64,000 nt of DNA from Tetraselmis striata. Its lineage: Eukaryota; Chlorophyta; Chlorodendrophyceae; Chlorodendrales; Chlorodendraceae. The DNA lies in NCBI GenBank assembly GCA_006384855.1, contig VCJN01002436.1, positions 1 through 64,000 of the forward strand, given 5' to 3'. Made by a program: the position numbers and the translations under genes. The notes under the pieces were generated by a model. That model had not been told where the DNA came from. It ran no database searches and worked only from the letters and a program-made list of their open reading frames with translations. Shown here piece by piece: positions 1-9,693 of this stretch (positions within the stretch are counted from its first letter, which is position 1; each line of letters starts with the position of its first letter).

Positions 1-56
1 GCACAATATCTGTTGCTGCACTCATATCTCACATCACTAGCTTAGCTATAGTGATT

Positions 57-80
57 CCCCCCCCCCCCCCCCCCCCCCCC
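57..80. repeat. Poly-C run
   Basis: An uninterrupted run of about two dozen C at the left edge. The flanking bases show no recognisable gene. The run resembles the homopolymer tracts found in introns elsewhere in the window, so it could mark an intron of a gene lying off the left edge, but nothing here proves that. Confidence 0.8.
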
Positions 81-500
81 GCACCGCGTACGCACAAGCC
101 TGGGTATACGCATCAACTGCCCGCCGGGATGAGAAACTGGTATTGGTAGTGTGTCTGTGGGGTGGAGGGGGGGGGGGCAAAAGAGCTGCCAATTGCTGCC
201 AAGCTGGTGCGTTACATTGGGGCAGGCGCTGGGCAGACAATTGGGGCTCGCTTCAGAGCATTGTCTAGTGCCTATGCGGCTGCGCCGCCTCCGCCGCATG
301 CAGACTCTGCGGGCTCACCAGCACCGCCACCTCAGTCATGCGGCCCTGCATCCCGCAGCCCGCCGCCGTCAGCCAGATCAGAGGTATCCAGAAGCCAGTG
401 CTGGGGTTGTTGCGGCATGACCGCATAGTTTTCAGCGGCTGCCGTCCACAGCTTGTAATGCATCCCTTTCCGCCGATTCCGCTGTATGCGCTGTCTTAAA

Positions 501-1197
501 GCCGCGCTGCCCCGGCCGCCGCGCCTTGGCGCCGCGCTGCCCCGGCCGCCGCGCCTTGGCGCCGCGCTGCCCCGGCCGCCGCGCCTTGGCGCCGCGCTGC
601 CCCGGCCGCCGCGCCTTGGCGCCGCGCTGCCCCGGCCGCCGCGCCTTGGCGCCGCGCTGCCCCGGCCGCCGCGCCTTGGCGCCGCGCTGCCCCGGCCGCC
701 GCGCCTTGGCGCCGCGCTGCCCCGGCCGCCGCGCCTTGGCGCCGCGCTGCCCCGGCCGCCGCGCCTTGGCGCCGCGCTGCCCCGGCCGCCGCGCCTTGGC
801 GCCGCGCTGCCCCGGCCGCCGCTGTCTTGGCGCCGCGCTGCCCCGGCCGCCGCTGTCTTGGCGCCGCGCTGCCCCGGCCGCCGCTGTCTTGGCGCCGCGC
901 TGCCCCGGCCGCCGCTGTCTTGGCGCCGCGCTGCCCCGGCCGCCGCTGTCTTGGCGCCGCGCTGCCCCGGCCGCCGCTGTCTTGGCGCCGCGCTGCCCCG
1001 GCCGCCGCTGTCTTGGCGCCGCGCTGCCCCGGCCGCCGCGCCTTGGCGCCGCGCTGCCCCGGCCGCCGCGCCTTGGCGCCGCGCTGCCCCGGCCGCCGCG
1101 CCTTGGCGCCGCGCTGCCCCGGCCGCCGCGCCTTGGCGCCGCGCTGCCCCGGCCGCCGCGCCTTGGCGCCGCGCTGCCCCGGCCGCGCGCCTTGGCG
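501..1197. repeat. GC-rich minisatellite, 30/31-bp unit, about 23 copies
   Basis: The unit begins GCCGCGCTGCCCCGGCCGCC and ends in either GCGCCTTGGC (30 bp) or GCTGTCTTGGC (31 bp). By reading, there are ten 30-bp units (501-800), seven 31-bp units (801-1017), five 30-bp units (1018-1167) and a final 29-bp unit. Copies within a block are nearly identical, which implies recent homogenisation. The long Ala/Arg/Pro frames on both strands come from the 30-bp periodicity. The 31-bp block shifts frame at every unit, so I do not call a protein here. The array abuts the 3' side of the BED-finger gene on the minus strand. Confidence 0.95.
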
Positions 1198-1209
1198 CCG
1201 CGCGGGGTA

Positions 1210-1996
1210 TTGAGTCCTCCCCTCCCTAGTGAGCGCGTCCACCTGCGCCTTGCGCTCGGGGCCGTCCTCCTCCGTCACCACATTCTGCAACCCCCACCGC
1301 GTGACGAACCACGCAGCTCCTTGCATGCGCTTGTACATGTGCCCAAGCACCGCCTGGGGACGCGAAGCTCCTTCTCGGTCATGATCGCCTTCACCCGGGC
1401 CTCCTCGAGCAGCGGACCGGCGTTAAGAATGGAAAACGTTTCCATGTGGTGCAAGCAGTCCTCCATGACCCAGCCGGACTGCACCGTCACCTTGCCTGAC
1501 CCTGCAGTCATGGAGGGGAATGCCGTCACGCCCACGCCCACGCCCACGCCCACGCCCACGCCCGGGGGGGGGGGGGGGGGGGGGGGGTTACCTTTCGATT
1601 CTTGGACACTGCAAACGAAGGGCGCAACCGTCCATACCGTCTTCGCCAACGGGGTCCTCCCCCACGCCCATCACATCGTCCACCTTCGAGCCGCCGTCGT
1701 CCGAGACCGGCGCCGGCGGGCCGTTTCCGACGGCTGCAGCTACTCCTGCTGCCGCGCTTGTTGCTGCTGTTGCTGTTGCTGCTGCTGCCGCCCCTGCTGC
1801 TGCTGCTTGTGATAAGGCGGCCTTGCGGCGCAACTTAGCCGCACGCTTCAACGAGTGGCTACAGTTCGGGTATTTTAGGAAGTGCCGCTCTCGCGCCGTC
1901 CTTTCACTACTACCCGTCACGATGCCGTGGCAGTGCTTGCATGTGTACACGCCATCCTTCGACACACTCGCTATCCATCCCTTTGCCGGCATGCCT
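1210..1996 (-). pseudogene. BED-type zinc finger, hAT-transposase-like gene remnant
   Basis: On the minus strand a splice acceptor (CAG) near 1997 leads into a frame starting MPAKGWIASVSKDGVYTCKH. It has CxxC followed by HFLKYPNC, the layout of a BED-type finger with a final His-x6-Cys, then a basic stretch and an Ala-rich linker from a trinucleotide repeat. A donor, GTAACC followed by a long C run, ends this exon near 1590. A second coding block lies at about 1505-1275 after a TGCAG acceptor, and the frame changes once near 1350, after which AAWFVTRWGLQ follows. BED fingers plus a TRW motif are known from hAT transposases; the family call is inference. The two exon phases do not join cleanly and the catalytic C-terminus is missing, so I treat it as broken. 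It could instead be a host BED protein. Confidence 0.4.
1532..1588. repeat. CCCACG hexamer repeat joined to a ~25-base G run
   Basis: About five CCCACG hexamers are followed by a long G run (C on the minus strand). On the minus strand the C run begins directly after a GTAA donor, so this is probably the start of an intron in the BED-finger gene. Confidence 0.8.
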
Positions 1997-2099
1997 GCTG
2001 CCGCGCGCGGGGGGCGGGGGGGGGGGGGGGTGAGAGTTGGGGTGGATGTAACCCACCAGATGCGTGTGCGCGGCTGTCCGCGCTTGATTCAACGGTGAG

Positions 2100-2577
2100 C
2101 GGCGGTGACCGTGAGGCGACCCCGTACTTCATGCGCGTGCTGGGGCGTTACACAATCATCAGCAGTTAGGGCGGCTGCATTAAAACGCGCACCTACGAAC
2201 ACCACCTACCGCCTACCACCTACCGTACCACCTACATCCGCCCACACCTCCGCCCGTCGTGCCGCACATCGCGGCACACCGCGGGGTCAGCGGTCAGCGA
2301 TGTGCGGTCAGCGATGTGCGGCGATGTGCAATGAGTGCGTACATCCGCCTGTACTTAGCCCGGGTGCTCCGCGTCGGCGGGCGACACGCGAGCCCGCGTG
2401 CGCATATCAATTTGATGAAATTATGGAAACGAGAAATTCATATAGTACTTTACAGGTCGCGCGCGATAGTCGTCGCTACTGGGTATGAAATCCACGTCCC
2501 TCGTCCGTCCCGTATCGTCCCCGTATGTCGTCGTTCGTCACCAGTAGGGCACATTTACGTCACATCTGAATCTCACA
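2100..2577. other. Stretch without a recognised gene
   Basis: Contains short CCTACC-type repeats near 2208-2235 and a doubled GTCAGCGATGTGCG word near 2290-2315. I see no conserved frame or splice structure. Confidence 0.5.
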
Positions 2578-2645
2578 GTGCGAGCGCGTGGAGCGGTCGC
2601 CAGGCGGAAAAGAAGCCCCAACTACAAGTAGTAAGCATTATTTCA
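2578..2645. repeat. Left direct repeat of the DIRS relic
   Basis: About 65 bp matching 5670-5735 in the same orientation. Both share the core GTGGAGCGGTCGCCAGGCGG, then a diverged CAACTA-AGTAGTAA segment. Confidence 0.8.
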
Positions 2646-5600
2646 AAGGGAGGGGGCTGTGTGGTTTGCCGAGCTCGATCTTGGGTATTGACGCGGGAGG
2701 ACGCCGGCCGACCCGAGGGGCAAACGTGGGGCGGTCAAAAACCCGGGGCCGGACACCCGGCCCGAAGGGGGAGCCAGAAGGCGACCACTGGCCACATGGG
2801 AGGAGCGACGCCAGTATGTGAACACGCCGAGGCGGCCCGGCGCGAAGAGGTCTCGGGAGGGCGGGAAGACAACCACCTCGGATGCCATTTTCGAGAGGCG
2901 CTAGTGCCAGCCGCGGTCGGGCCAGTAGGGCACGATGGCGGTGGCCGCCGCGCCGGAGGTGTGGAGTTTGATGACGAGGTCGTCGACGAGGCCCCGGGGG
3001 TGGGGGGTGGGGGGGGGGGGGGAGTGGGGGGAGTGGGGGGAGTGGGGGGGGAGGGGGGGGGGGCAAGGGGCGCTAGTTGTGCTCCCGGCGCCATGCGCCA
3101 TCGGCGGGGAGGCGCAAGCTGTCGATAGCCTCGCTGCATGGGTCACGCCAGCGGGAATTGTAGCGCGGGCGCCGCGCGTTATCCATGGTAGCGAATCGGT
3201 TACGGTGAGACGCCCCCAGGTGCTATCGATGTGGTTGAAGTGGCGTAGGCTGAACGCCTAGTCGTCGTAGTCAATTTCGCGGATGAGGCGGTCGGCCCAG
3301 ATGTTCGCCGTGGTCTTGATGTAGCGCGCACGGATGGAGATGTCGTTGGAGTCAAGGATGAAGCACAGTTTCTGCAGCTCCGTCATGAGCAGAGGGGAGC
3401 GGAAGGCGAGATTGGCGAAGACGTGGACCACCACCCCCATGTTGTCCTCGTGGAGCAGCACCTGTCGACCCCAGAGCTCCGAGAGGAAGGTGATACCGGA
3501 CAGCCTTGAGCTCTTTGTAGGTGATGTGCTACTCGCGGTCGCAATCGTACCAGAAACCGCGCGCCTCGGTGGTTGCGTTGAGGTCGGCGCCCTACCCGTA
3601 GCCGGAGCTGTCGACGTGCATGTAGGCAGTCTCCACGGGTTTGTAGATGGAGCGGCCGTTGCTGTGGCCAGGGACTGCCATCCACCATTCGAGGTCGCGT
3701 CGGAGCTTGTGCGCCATCTTGACGCGAACGCTCCACCAATTCTTAATGCGGAGCGCGTCGTGCAGCTCGCGCAGATAAAACCGCGCCGGCTTGATGGCGA
3801 GAAATAGGAACCGGGCACGACTTGCCAGGGACGCGAGCTCTCGCACATGCAGCCATGCATCGCTTGTCGCGCTTAGCACGGCGGATGGGGCCGAGGGTTG
3901 TAGCCGCGATGAGTCGAAATTATAGCTAGAGAGGGGGCTCGAATCGTACCGCTCCGTCGTGAGTCGATCTCCATACCGAGGTGCTCCAGCCGTTGTACCG
4001 GCTCTAACTAGCCCTTGTCGGGGTGTCGGCTGAGGCCTAGCCGTCCGTGCATGGAGGTGACGCGGTCGAGCACAGCGTAGGCCTTCGCCCGGCTGGACGC
4101 AAAAAACGGGAAGGCGTCCATGCAGGGGAGCATGCGGCAGCCACGGAAATGGTTGCGCAGCGCCTGACGTCGCCCCATCATGCTGAGCTTGGCGCGACGC
4201 ACTCATTGGGAGGTCACTGCGAAGTCGGGGCGTCGCAGATGGCGATTGAACGCCGCAGGGAGAGAGTAAAAAGTAGTAGGGGCTTAGACTTCACCTCATG
4301 GGGAGCCCCGCCAGCTGGTAGAGCTTGCCTCGGTAGTTTACGGTAAAATAGTCTTGGTCTTCGGGAGCGATGCATGCCGACGGCGTAGAAACCGTCATGA
4401 AGGTAGTCCATGGAGAGCATGTAGTCACCCGGCCGAGCCAGGTGACGCAGTCGCGTGAGAGACTCGTGTCTCGCTCCTCGCAGTACCGGTTGAGGGGTCG
4501 GAGGTCGATGATGAGCCTCCACTTGTTGACGCCCGGCTTAGGTATGAGGAACAACCGAGAAACCCACCGCGAGCAGTGGCTTCCCTCCCATAGTCCCATG
4601 CTCCGCTAACCAAAAAGTGAGCCAAATCGCAGTCCATGAAGCGCAACTAGTCGGGAGTCGCGTCCGCCATCGAGACCCGCCCTTGGTGAAAAGGGGCGGG
4701 CGGCCCGCTCTTGAACGGGATGCGCACTCCGTTGCGGATCATGTCGACGACCATGCGTCCGGCGCCAATGTCCGCCTAGCGGGTCTGCAAGTTGCGTCGT
4801 ACCCGGTGGCGCATGTAATCCGACTCAGGGGTGCACGAGTCGGCACGCGAGCCGGAGTCCACATGGCTGCGCGCTTGGCGCGTGGGGTTCCGTCTTCGCT
4901 CAGAGGGGACTTCGACCACCCTAGGCAGCGTTTTCGTTGCGTGTCGGGGCAGGAGTAACCGACCAGAGGTAGGGAGCAGCTCGTTTGGTCACGGTAGTCG
5001 GGTCGGTCACCGGCCGGACACGGAATCGCTGCCAGTCCCGCCGAGGTAGACGTTTGAATTGGCCAGTCAGCCCGAGGCGCCGAGCAGTCGGCGCCAAGTT
5101 GGAGCGTGCCATGAGGGCGTGGGCACGCTAGTGGGGCCACGAGTACCACCAAGTCACCAACCCGCGCAACGGGCGCGATTGGGATGGGGGCTTGTTGAGA
5201 AGAGGGGCGCGGTGTCTTAGCGCTCGCCTATGAAGGTGCGATTGTTAGTCGTCAGCTGTCATCAAGCCGGCTAGGGAAGTCGGCTAGTAGCACCCACGAA
5301 GACGGTACCGGCGGTCGAAGGACGGCGGGTCGTCACACGTACGCGGTTCGGGCGTGCGGAAAAGCCAAAGCGTATTGCACGGGACGAACCCGCAGCATCG
5401 ACGCGACATGCCACATGGTAGGCGAGGCGCGAAGATGGAAGATGGGGACAACATATAGCACGCTAGTTTTTATAAGAATTCTACCTCGAGTGGGGTCGAC
5501 GCGCAGCGTAGTAGTGCTGGAGTTGACCGTGCTCGTTTGTACGGCAGTTTCTTTCTCATGCACATTTCGGGTGTTGAAGAATAGAAGTAGGCGGACTACC

Positions 5601-5669
5601 GTGCTTTTAGTACGATGCATAGCTGCGGGCGTTTGCATGCGTGCCACATTTGTAACGTGTACGCAGGCA

Positions 5670-5735
5670 AGCGCGTGGAGCGGTCGCCAGGCGGAAAGGA
5701 AACTCCAACTATAGGTAGTAAACATATTAACAAAA
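5670..5735. repeat. Right direct repeat of the DIRS relic
   Basis: Partner of 2578-2645, direct orientation. It lies on the 5' side of the minus-strand RT block and brackets the relic with its partner. Confidence 0.8.
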
Positions 5736-5739
5736 AAAA

Positions 5740-6054
5740 GTGTCATGTTTTACTTCCGGCTGCGGCCCGAGTGTTTAAGCGGCGCTCTCCGTACGATCGC
5801 ACTCCCGTGCGCATATTCGATTCTCACAGTTTTGGGCAGATTTCTTCGTAGTGAGGCGGGCCCGCCGCGCGCGAACAACGGTGCGCGGACTTGGCGGGTG
5901 CGGGTGTGACTAAGTACCGCACACAGTTTACAACCGCACTGTGACCTTATGTACTGCGCGCTTATTTTGCGATTTTTGCGCAGCATTTTATTGCTGACCC
6001 ACAGTTTCAGCTTTTCCGGCGCGCAATGGCGGGCGGGTATCACTGATTTTTAAG
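5740..6054. other. Stretch without a recognised gene
   Basis: Lies between the DIRS relic and the inverted-repeat element. Only short unsupported frames are present. Confidence 0.5.
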
Positions 6055-6310
6055 CGCACATGTTAAGACCCATGCGGACATTCGGGCCATGTATAGTCGC
6101 TACATGGAGCGGTCCATGTGGACAGGGAGCCTCCATTGACCCATGTCCACATGGAATATCCTATGTACACATGGAGCAATCCGGGTCATATCCGTGTGGA
6201 CATGGGCTGTCTAGCGGGCCGTGTGCACACGGGTCGAGCCATGTTAGCAGGGAACGTGTGTCGCGTCCCTTGTTCAAATGGGCCGCGATGGGCAAGCCCG
6301 TCTGCACATG
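6055..6310 (+). repeat. Left inverted arm made of CATG-palindrome words
   Basis: Imperfect inverted partner of 7685-7947. Repeated words such as CATGTCCACATGG and ATGTACACATGG occur every 25-40 bp. Confidence 0.75.
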
Positions 6311-6859
6311 ACCACGACGTACGGTGGCGGGTTGGCCATTGTATGGACATGCGCCGGATCGCGCTTACGACTCGGCCTTTGCATGGGCAAGCGCTAGTTG
6401 GCGCTGCGGCGTCCGCCATTCTGCGGACGGATGCCGTGCCGGCGCGGGAGCTGCGAACGGGCGCCAGGTACAATCGATAATCAAAACCCCCAGCGGGCAG
6501 GCGGTTCTCACTCGTCCCCAGCACGGTAGCGCACCCCATCGCAGCTGCGCACTTTCCCTTTCCGGGCCCGTCTCTGGCCGGCTCTGGTCCGTCGGTACAA
6601 AGGCCTCACGCAGTACTTATGCTACCCATCTTTACCCCTTGGTTAATATACCGGCGGACTTTGCGGTAGGTGGCTGGCTGTGATGTCAAGCGTGGCTGGG
6701 TTTGCGGGAACGACGGGCATGGGGCGGCGCTGACGCCAGGTGTAGACTGTGGGGAGGAGGGCGGGCCGACCGACTGAGGAGGCCAGTGAGCGGATGGGCG
6801 GAGGGTGTGTAGATGGTGCGTGCTATTGTGCCCTGCTGCTCACCGTTGAGCGCTATATA

Positions 6860-7340
6860 TGGCTATGCTGCAAGTGGCGGGCAGGTGGGCGGGCGGGCGG
6901 CGAGCAGCAGGCGCGCGCGATTGGGCCGCGCTGCCCAACTCTGCGGGGTAGTGTATGTGCTACAGGTGGCGAGTGGGTGGGCGGGCGGCGCAGCGGGCGG
7001 GCGGCGAGCAGCATGTCCGCGACGCTACGCCCTGCCACTCACCGCTGAAGGGTAGTGGCTGTGCTTCATGTGGCGGGTTGGCGGGCGGGCGGCGCAGCGG
7101 GTGGGTGGCCGGGCGGCGAGGAGCAGGTCCGTGAGGCTGCACCCTGCTCCTCACCGCTGAGGGGTAGTCGCTGTGTTACATGTGGCGGGCGGGTGGGCGG
7201 ACGGCACAGCGGGTGGGCGGGCGGGCGGCAAGCACAAGATCCGTGAGGCTGCGCCTTACCGCTCACCGCTGAGGGGTAGTGGCTGTGCTGCAGGTAACGG
7301 GCGGATGGGCGGGCGGCACAGCGTGTGGGAGGGCGGGCGG
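6860..7340. repeat. Tandem array, ~105-113-bp unit, about 4.5 copies
   Basis: Successive units share GGGTAGTGGCTGTGCTGCA, then GGCGGGCGGGCGGCG and CGAGCAGCA blocks. Unit starts fall near 6946, 7051, 7162 and 7275, with a degenerate first unit near 6865. The array sits inside the inverted-repeat element and is probably part of it. Confidence 0.85.
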
Positions 7341-7684
7341 CGAGCAGTCCAAGGAATGAGCAAATATGCACATATAAAAGGCCGTGTGCTACCAGCGTTT
7401 GCAGTTGCCGCAAAGCTTGTAGGAAATGCAACTCCAGGTGTCACTCTAATAACAACTGCAGTCGGAATACTGATGAGGACAATGGTGCTGGCACTAGCGC
7501 TAAGGGAGCTATCACCCCAGTCGGTGTAATGAACTAAATGAATAAAATCAAATTGGACCGAAATATGTATTTAATTTATCTCTAATTTGAAAAGTTATTG
7601 GCATCTGCTACTTTATTAGAGCTTAATTCAAATCGAATTAATTTTGCCTTATAAAATGCGGACGAAAACTTACCTTATCACACA

Positions 7685-7947
7685 TGGGCTGGATAGTGTG
7701 GACCCATGTGTGAATGGTCCAAGTACCGCGCTCCATGTGTACATGGGCCGGTCCGGGTGTACATGGGCACTTGTCAAGGGCAATCCATGTGTACATGGGT
7801 CAGCCAACGACCCGTGTGCACATGGACCGTTTCCAGTTAACTCCATGTGTACATAGTACGGGCCATGTGGACATGGTCAATGGAGGCTCCATGTACACAT
7901 GGTCCACGCCATGTACACATGGCCCGTATGTCAACATGGGTCTTAAC
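7685..7947 (-). repeat. Right inverted arm made of CATG-palindrome words
   Basis: Reverse-complement partner of 6055-6310. It carries about eight CCATGTGTACATGG-like palindromes. Confidence 0.75.
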
Positions 7948-7949
7948 AC

Positions 7950-8870
7950 ATACGCCAAGCACGGCAACGGGCTCGCGACGCAAGATAGCCGTAACATCAC
8001 ATCGCATGTGCTCAGAGTAGGGTATAGAAATACCCTAGGTGTACAGCGCGCACATGCGAGGCATGTAACGCATTTACGTCTGGCGAGATGGAGCATTTCA
8101 CAAATGCTAGTTAGATGCAAATGGTCGCTATATGTATGTCCACCATACGCCTTCGCAGTCATTGAGCGACTACTGGATGCACTGGTAGGACCGGATATCT
8201 CGGAGGCAAGATGATGAGGATATATGCCGCACATGGCAGCATTCGGTTTGGCTATGGGGACACATGTGGCGTGCAGCCTTCAGCCTTACCCTTTTACTGT
8301 ATTACCTATGACGCCTGCACAGGTAGTGGGATGGAAAATATGAGACGCATATTTGGCATTATTCATGCTGCCGATTTTGTAGGCAAAGATGTTTAGTTTA
8401 TAAAGTAATTTAATAATTGTTTTGTATGGCGACTGTGTGTGTTATTTTCGCTCTACGTGTCCGCTCTGTATGTATGTCCCGCGGTGTATATGTGATTACA
8501 TGTGCTAGCTACAAAATTCAAGAAATCCATGCAGAAATCCAGAAGAAAATCCAGCTCTGCATATAGCGACTACCCGGTGCGGGTATCCCTACCCCGAACG
8601 GCTCGCTGTACCGCGTGGGCACCGATTTGAAGTTGAGCGAGCTACTGTCAAAACCCCGTGTATTACTTTTGACGCCTGTAGTACTGAGCTTCATAGCAAT
8701 ACTAATGCGCTGAAATGATCTGAGGATTATAATATACATATAAGAACCAAGATGATAGAATGTTTGAAAGTTCTTTATATCCGAACGCCCCTCAAACACG
8801 AGTAGCGACTACTAGTACGGATATCGCTCGGCACGAGTAGCGACCTACAGGTACTACTACTGGTAGTCGC
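7950..8870. other. Stretch without a recognised gene
   Basis: A plus-strand frame ends near 8214 (CPPYAFAVIERLLDALVG) but matches no family I know and may be chance. TAGCGACTAC-type words recur near 8565, 8800 and 8840. Confidence 0.4.
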
Positions 8871-9111
8871 GATTATGAAGGTACACACTACTTGCGATGA
8901 CACCACAAGCACATCGACCCACCGGCGCGTGCACAATTCGTCGCAACCCTTCCTTCACAACCTTCAGAAAGACACAACCTTCAGAAAAGAACTCGCAGGA
9001 ACCATCAACTGCTCCAAGGCAACAACTTGTGAGTACCTGTCGTGGCCTGCGAGATCTTGCCGAATGCTCGCGGCACTTCACTCTGCTCTGTTCCGGAACC
9101 CGACAGCGAAG

Positions 9112-9475
9112 GTAAGGTGCGCCGGAGCAGTGCGCCGGCGCCACCGCTATCAGCGCACTGAATTATGCCTCCGGATTGCGTCCGTCGGAACCTCCCCCCC
9201 CCACCCCCCCCCCCCCCCCACCCCCCCCCCACTCCCTCCAGTGCGAGATCCTGGTCATCTCGGCCTATTTGCGCATCATACGCTGCTCCTGTTTCCAATG
9301 CCTTTTTGTTCACCCCGGTGGCAGAAATCTCGCTCGCTGGTCGGCTCACATTGGCGCTTCCCGCCGCGCAAATAAGCTACCAGTACTGTTAATATTATTA
9401 TTGAAGAATTGGCCCCAATCAAGAGCGTGATGCCTTCCAGCCCCACCACCCGGCCTATCACCTTTCTCCCTGCAG
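9112..9475 (+). other. Possible intron in the 5' leader of the AP2 gene
   Basis: A good donor (AAG then GTAAGGTG) at about 9112 is followed by a long interrupted C run (9196-9231) and then a pyrimidine tract and CTGCAG acceptor near 9475. No long open frame joins this to the AP2 start, so it would lie in the 5' untranslated region. Sense-strand poly-C is also typical of introns in the large gene at 34-50 kb. A second possible acceptor lies near 9562. Confidence 0.35.
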
Positions 9476-9693
9476 CCGTTTCGCTGCTTGATTTCCCGCC
9501 GTGGACTGCATCCTTCATGCCCGGGCTGATTTTCGCTGGCGCTGAACGTGGTTGTATCACGCGCAGGAGCACGCGAAAGGGTGAGAGCATCGCCTGCGGC
9601 ACCCCCTGAGGACGTGGGCCTGCATCCACCCCACGGTCTGCAACTGCCCCGGTCTGCGCAAGACGGAGCAACCCGCACCTACTCGCCGTCACG

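Larger units (their letters stand above)
2578..5735 (-). mobile_element. DIRS-type retroelement relic (RT and RNase H on minus)
   Basis: Minus-strand frames show the reverse-transcriptase segment with a KPGVNKWRLIIDLRPLNRY-type motif (about 4.5 kb), a further RT block near 4.1 kb, and an RNase H-like region ending in WADRLIREIDYDD near 3.26 kb. Downstream pieces near 2.65-2.95 kb read GAAATAIVPYWPDRGW and SRDLFAPGRLG, a tail I associate with DIRS elements of algae. A ~65-bp direct repeat lies at each end, as expected for the split direct repeats of DIRS/PAT-like elements. No tyrosine recombinase was found inside this copy. It is an old fossil with many interruptions (roughly six or more) and no complete frame. 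Confidence 0.65.
6055..7947. mobile_element. Non-autonomous element with long terminal inverted repeats
   Basis: The outermost bases at the left (near 6060, TGTTAAGACCCATG) reappear inverted at the right (near 7940). The inverted match runs about 250 bp inward with gaps; for example CCTCCATTGACC near 6130 is matched by GGTCAATGGAGG near 7880. The arms are dense in short palindromic words of the type CCATGTGTACATGG. The interior holds a ~110-bp tandem array (6860-7340) and no convincing protein. The structure fits a large MITE or non-autonomous DNA transposon; the superfamily is not assignable by eye. Target-site duplications were not identified with confidence. Confidence 0.7.

Noticed and set aside
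486-1812. Very long Ala/Arg/Pro open frames on both strands
   Set aside because: They come from the 30-bp periodicity. The 31-bp block breaks any single frame, and both strands and several frames are open at once.
8875-9375. Plus-strand frame upstream of AP2 as an N-terminal exon
   Set aside because: The frame runs through the poly-C tract, and no in-frame join reaches the AP2 start, which has its own good ATG. More likely untranslated leader.
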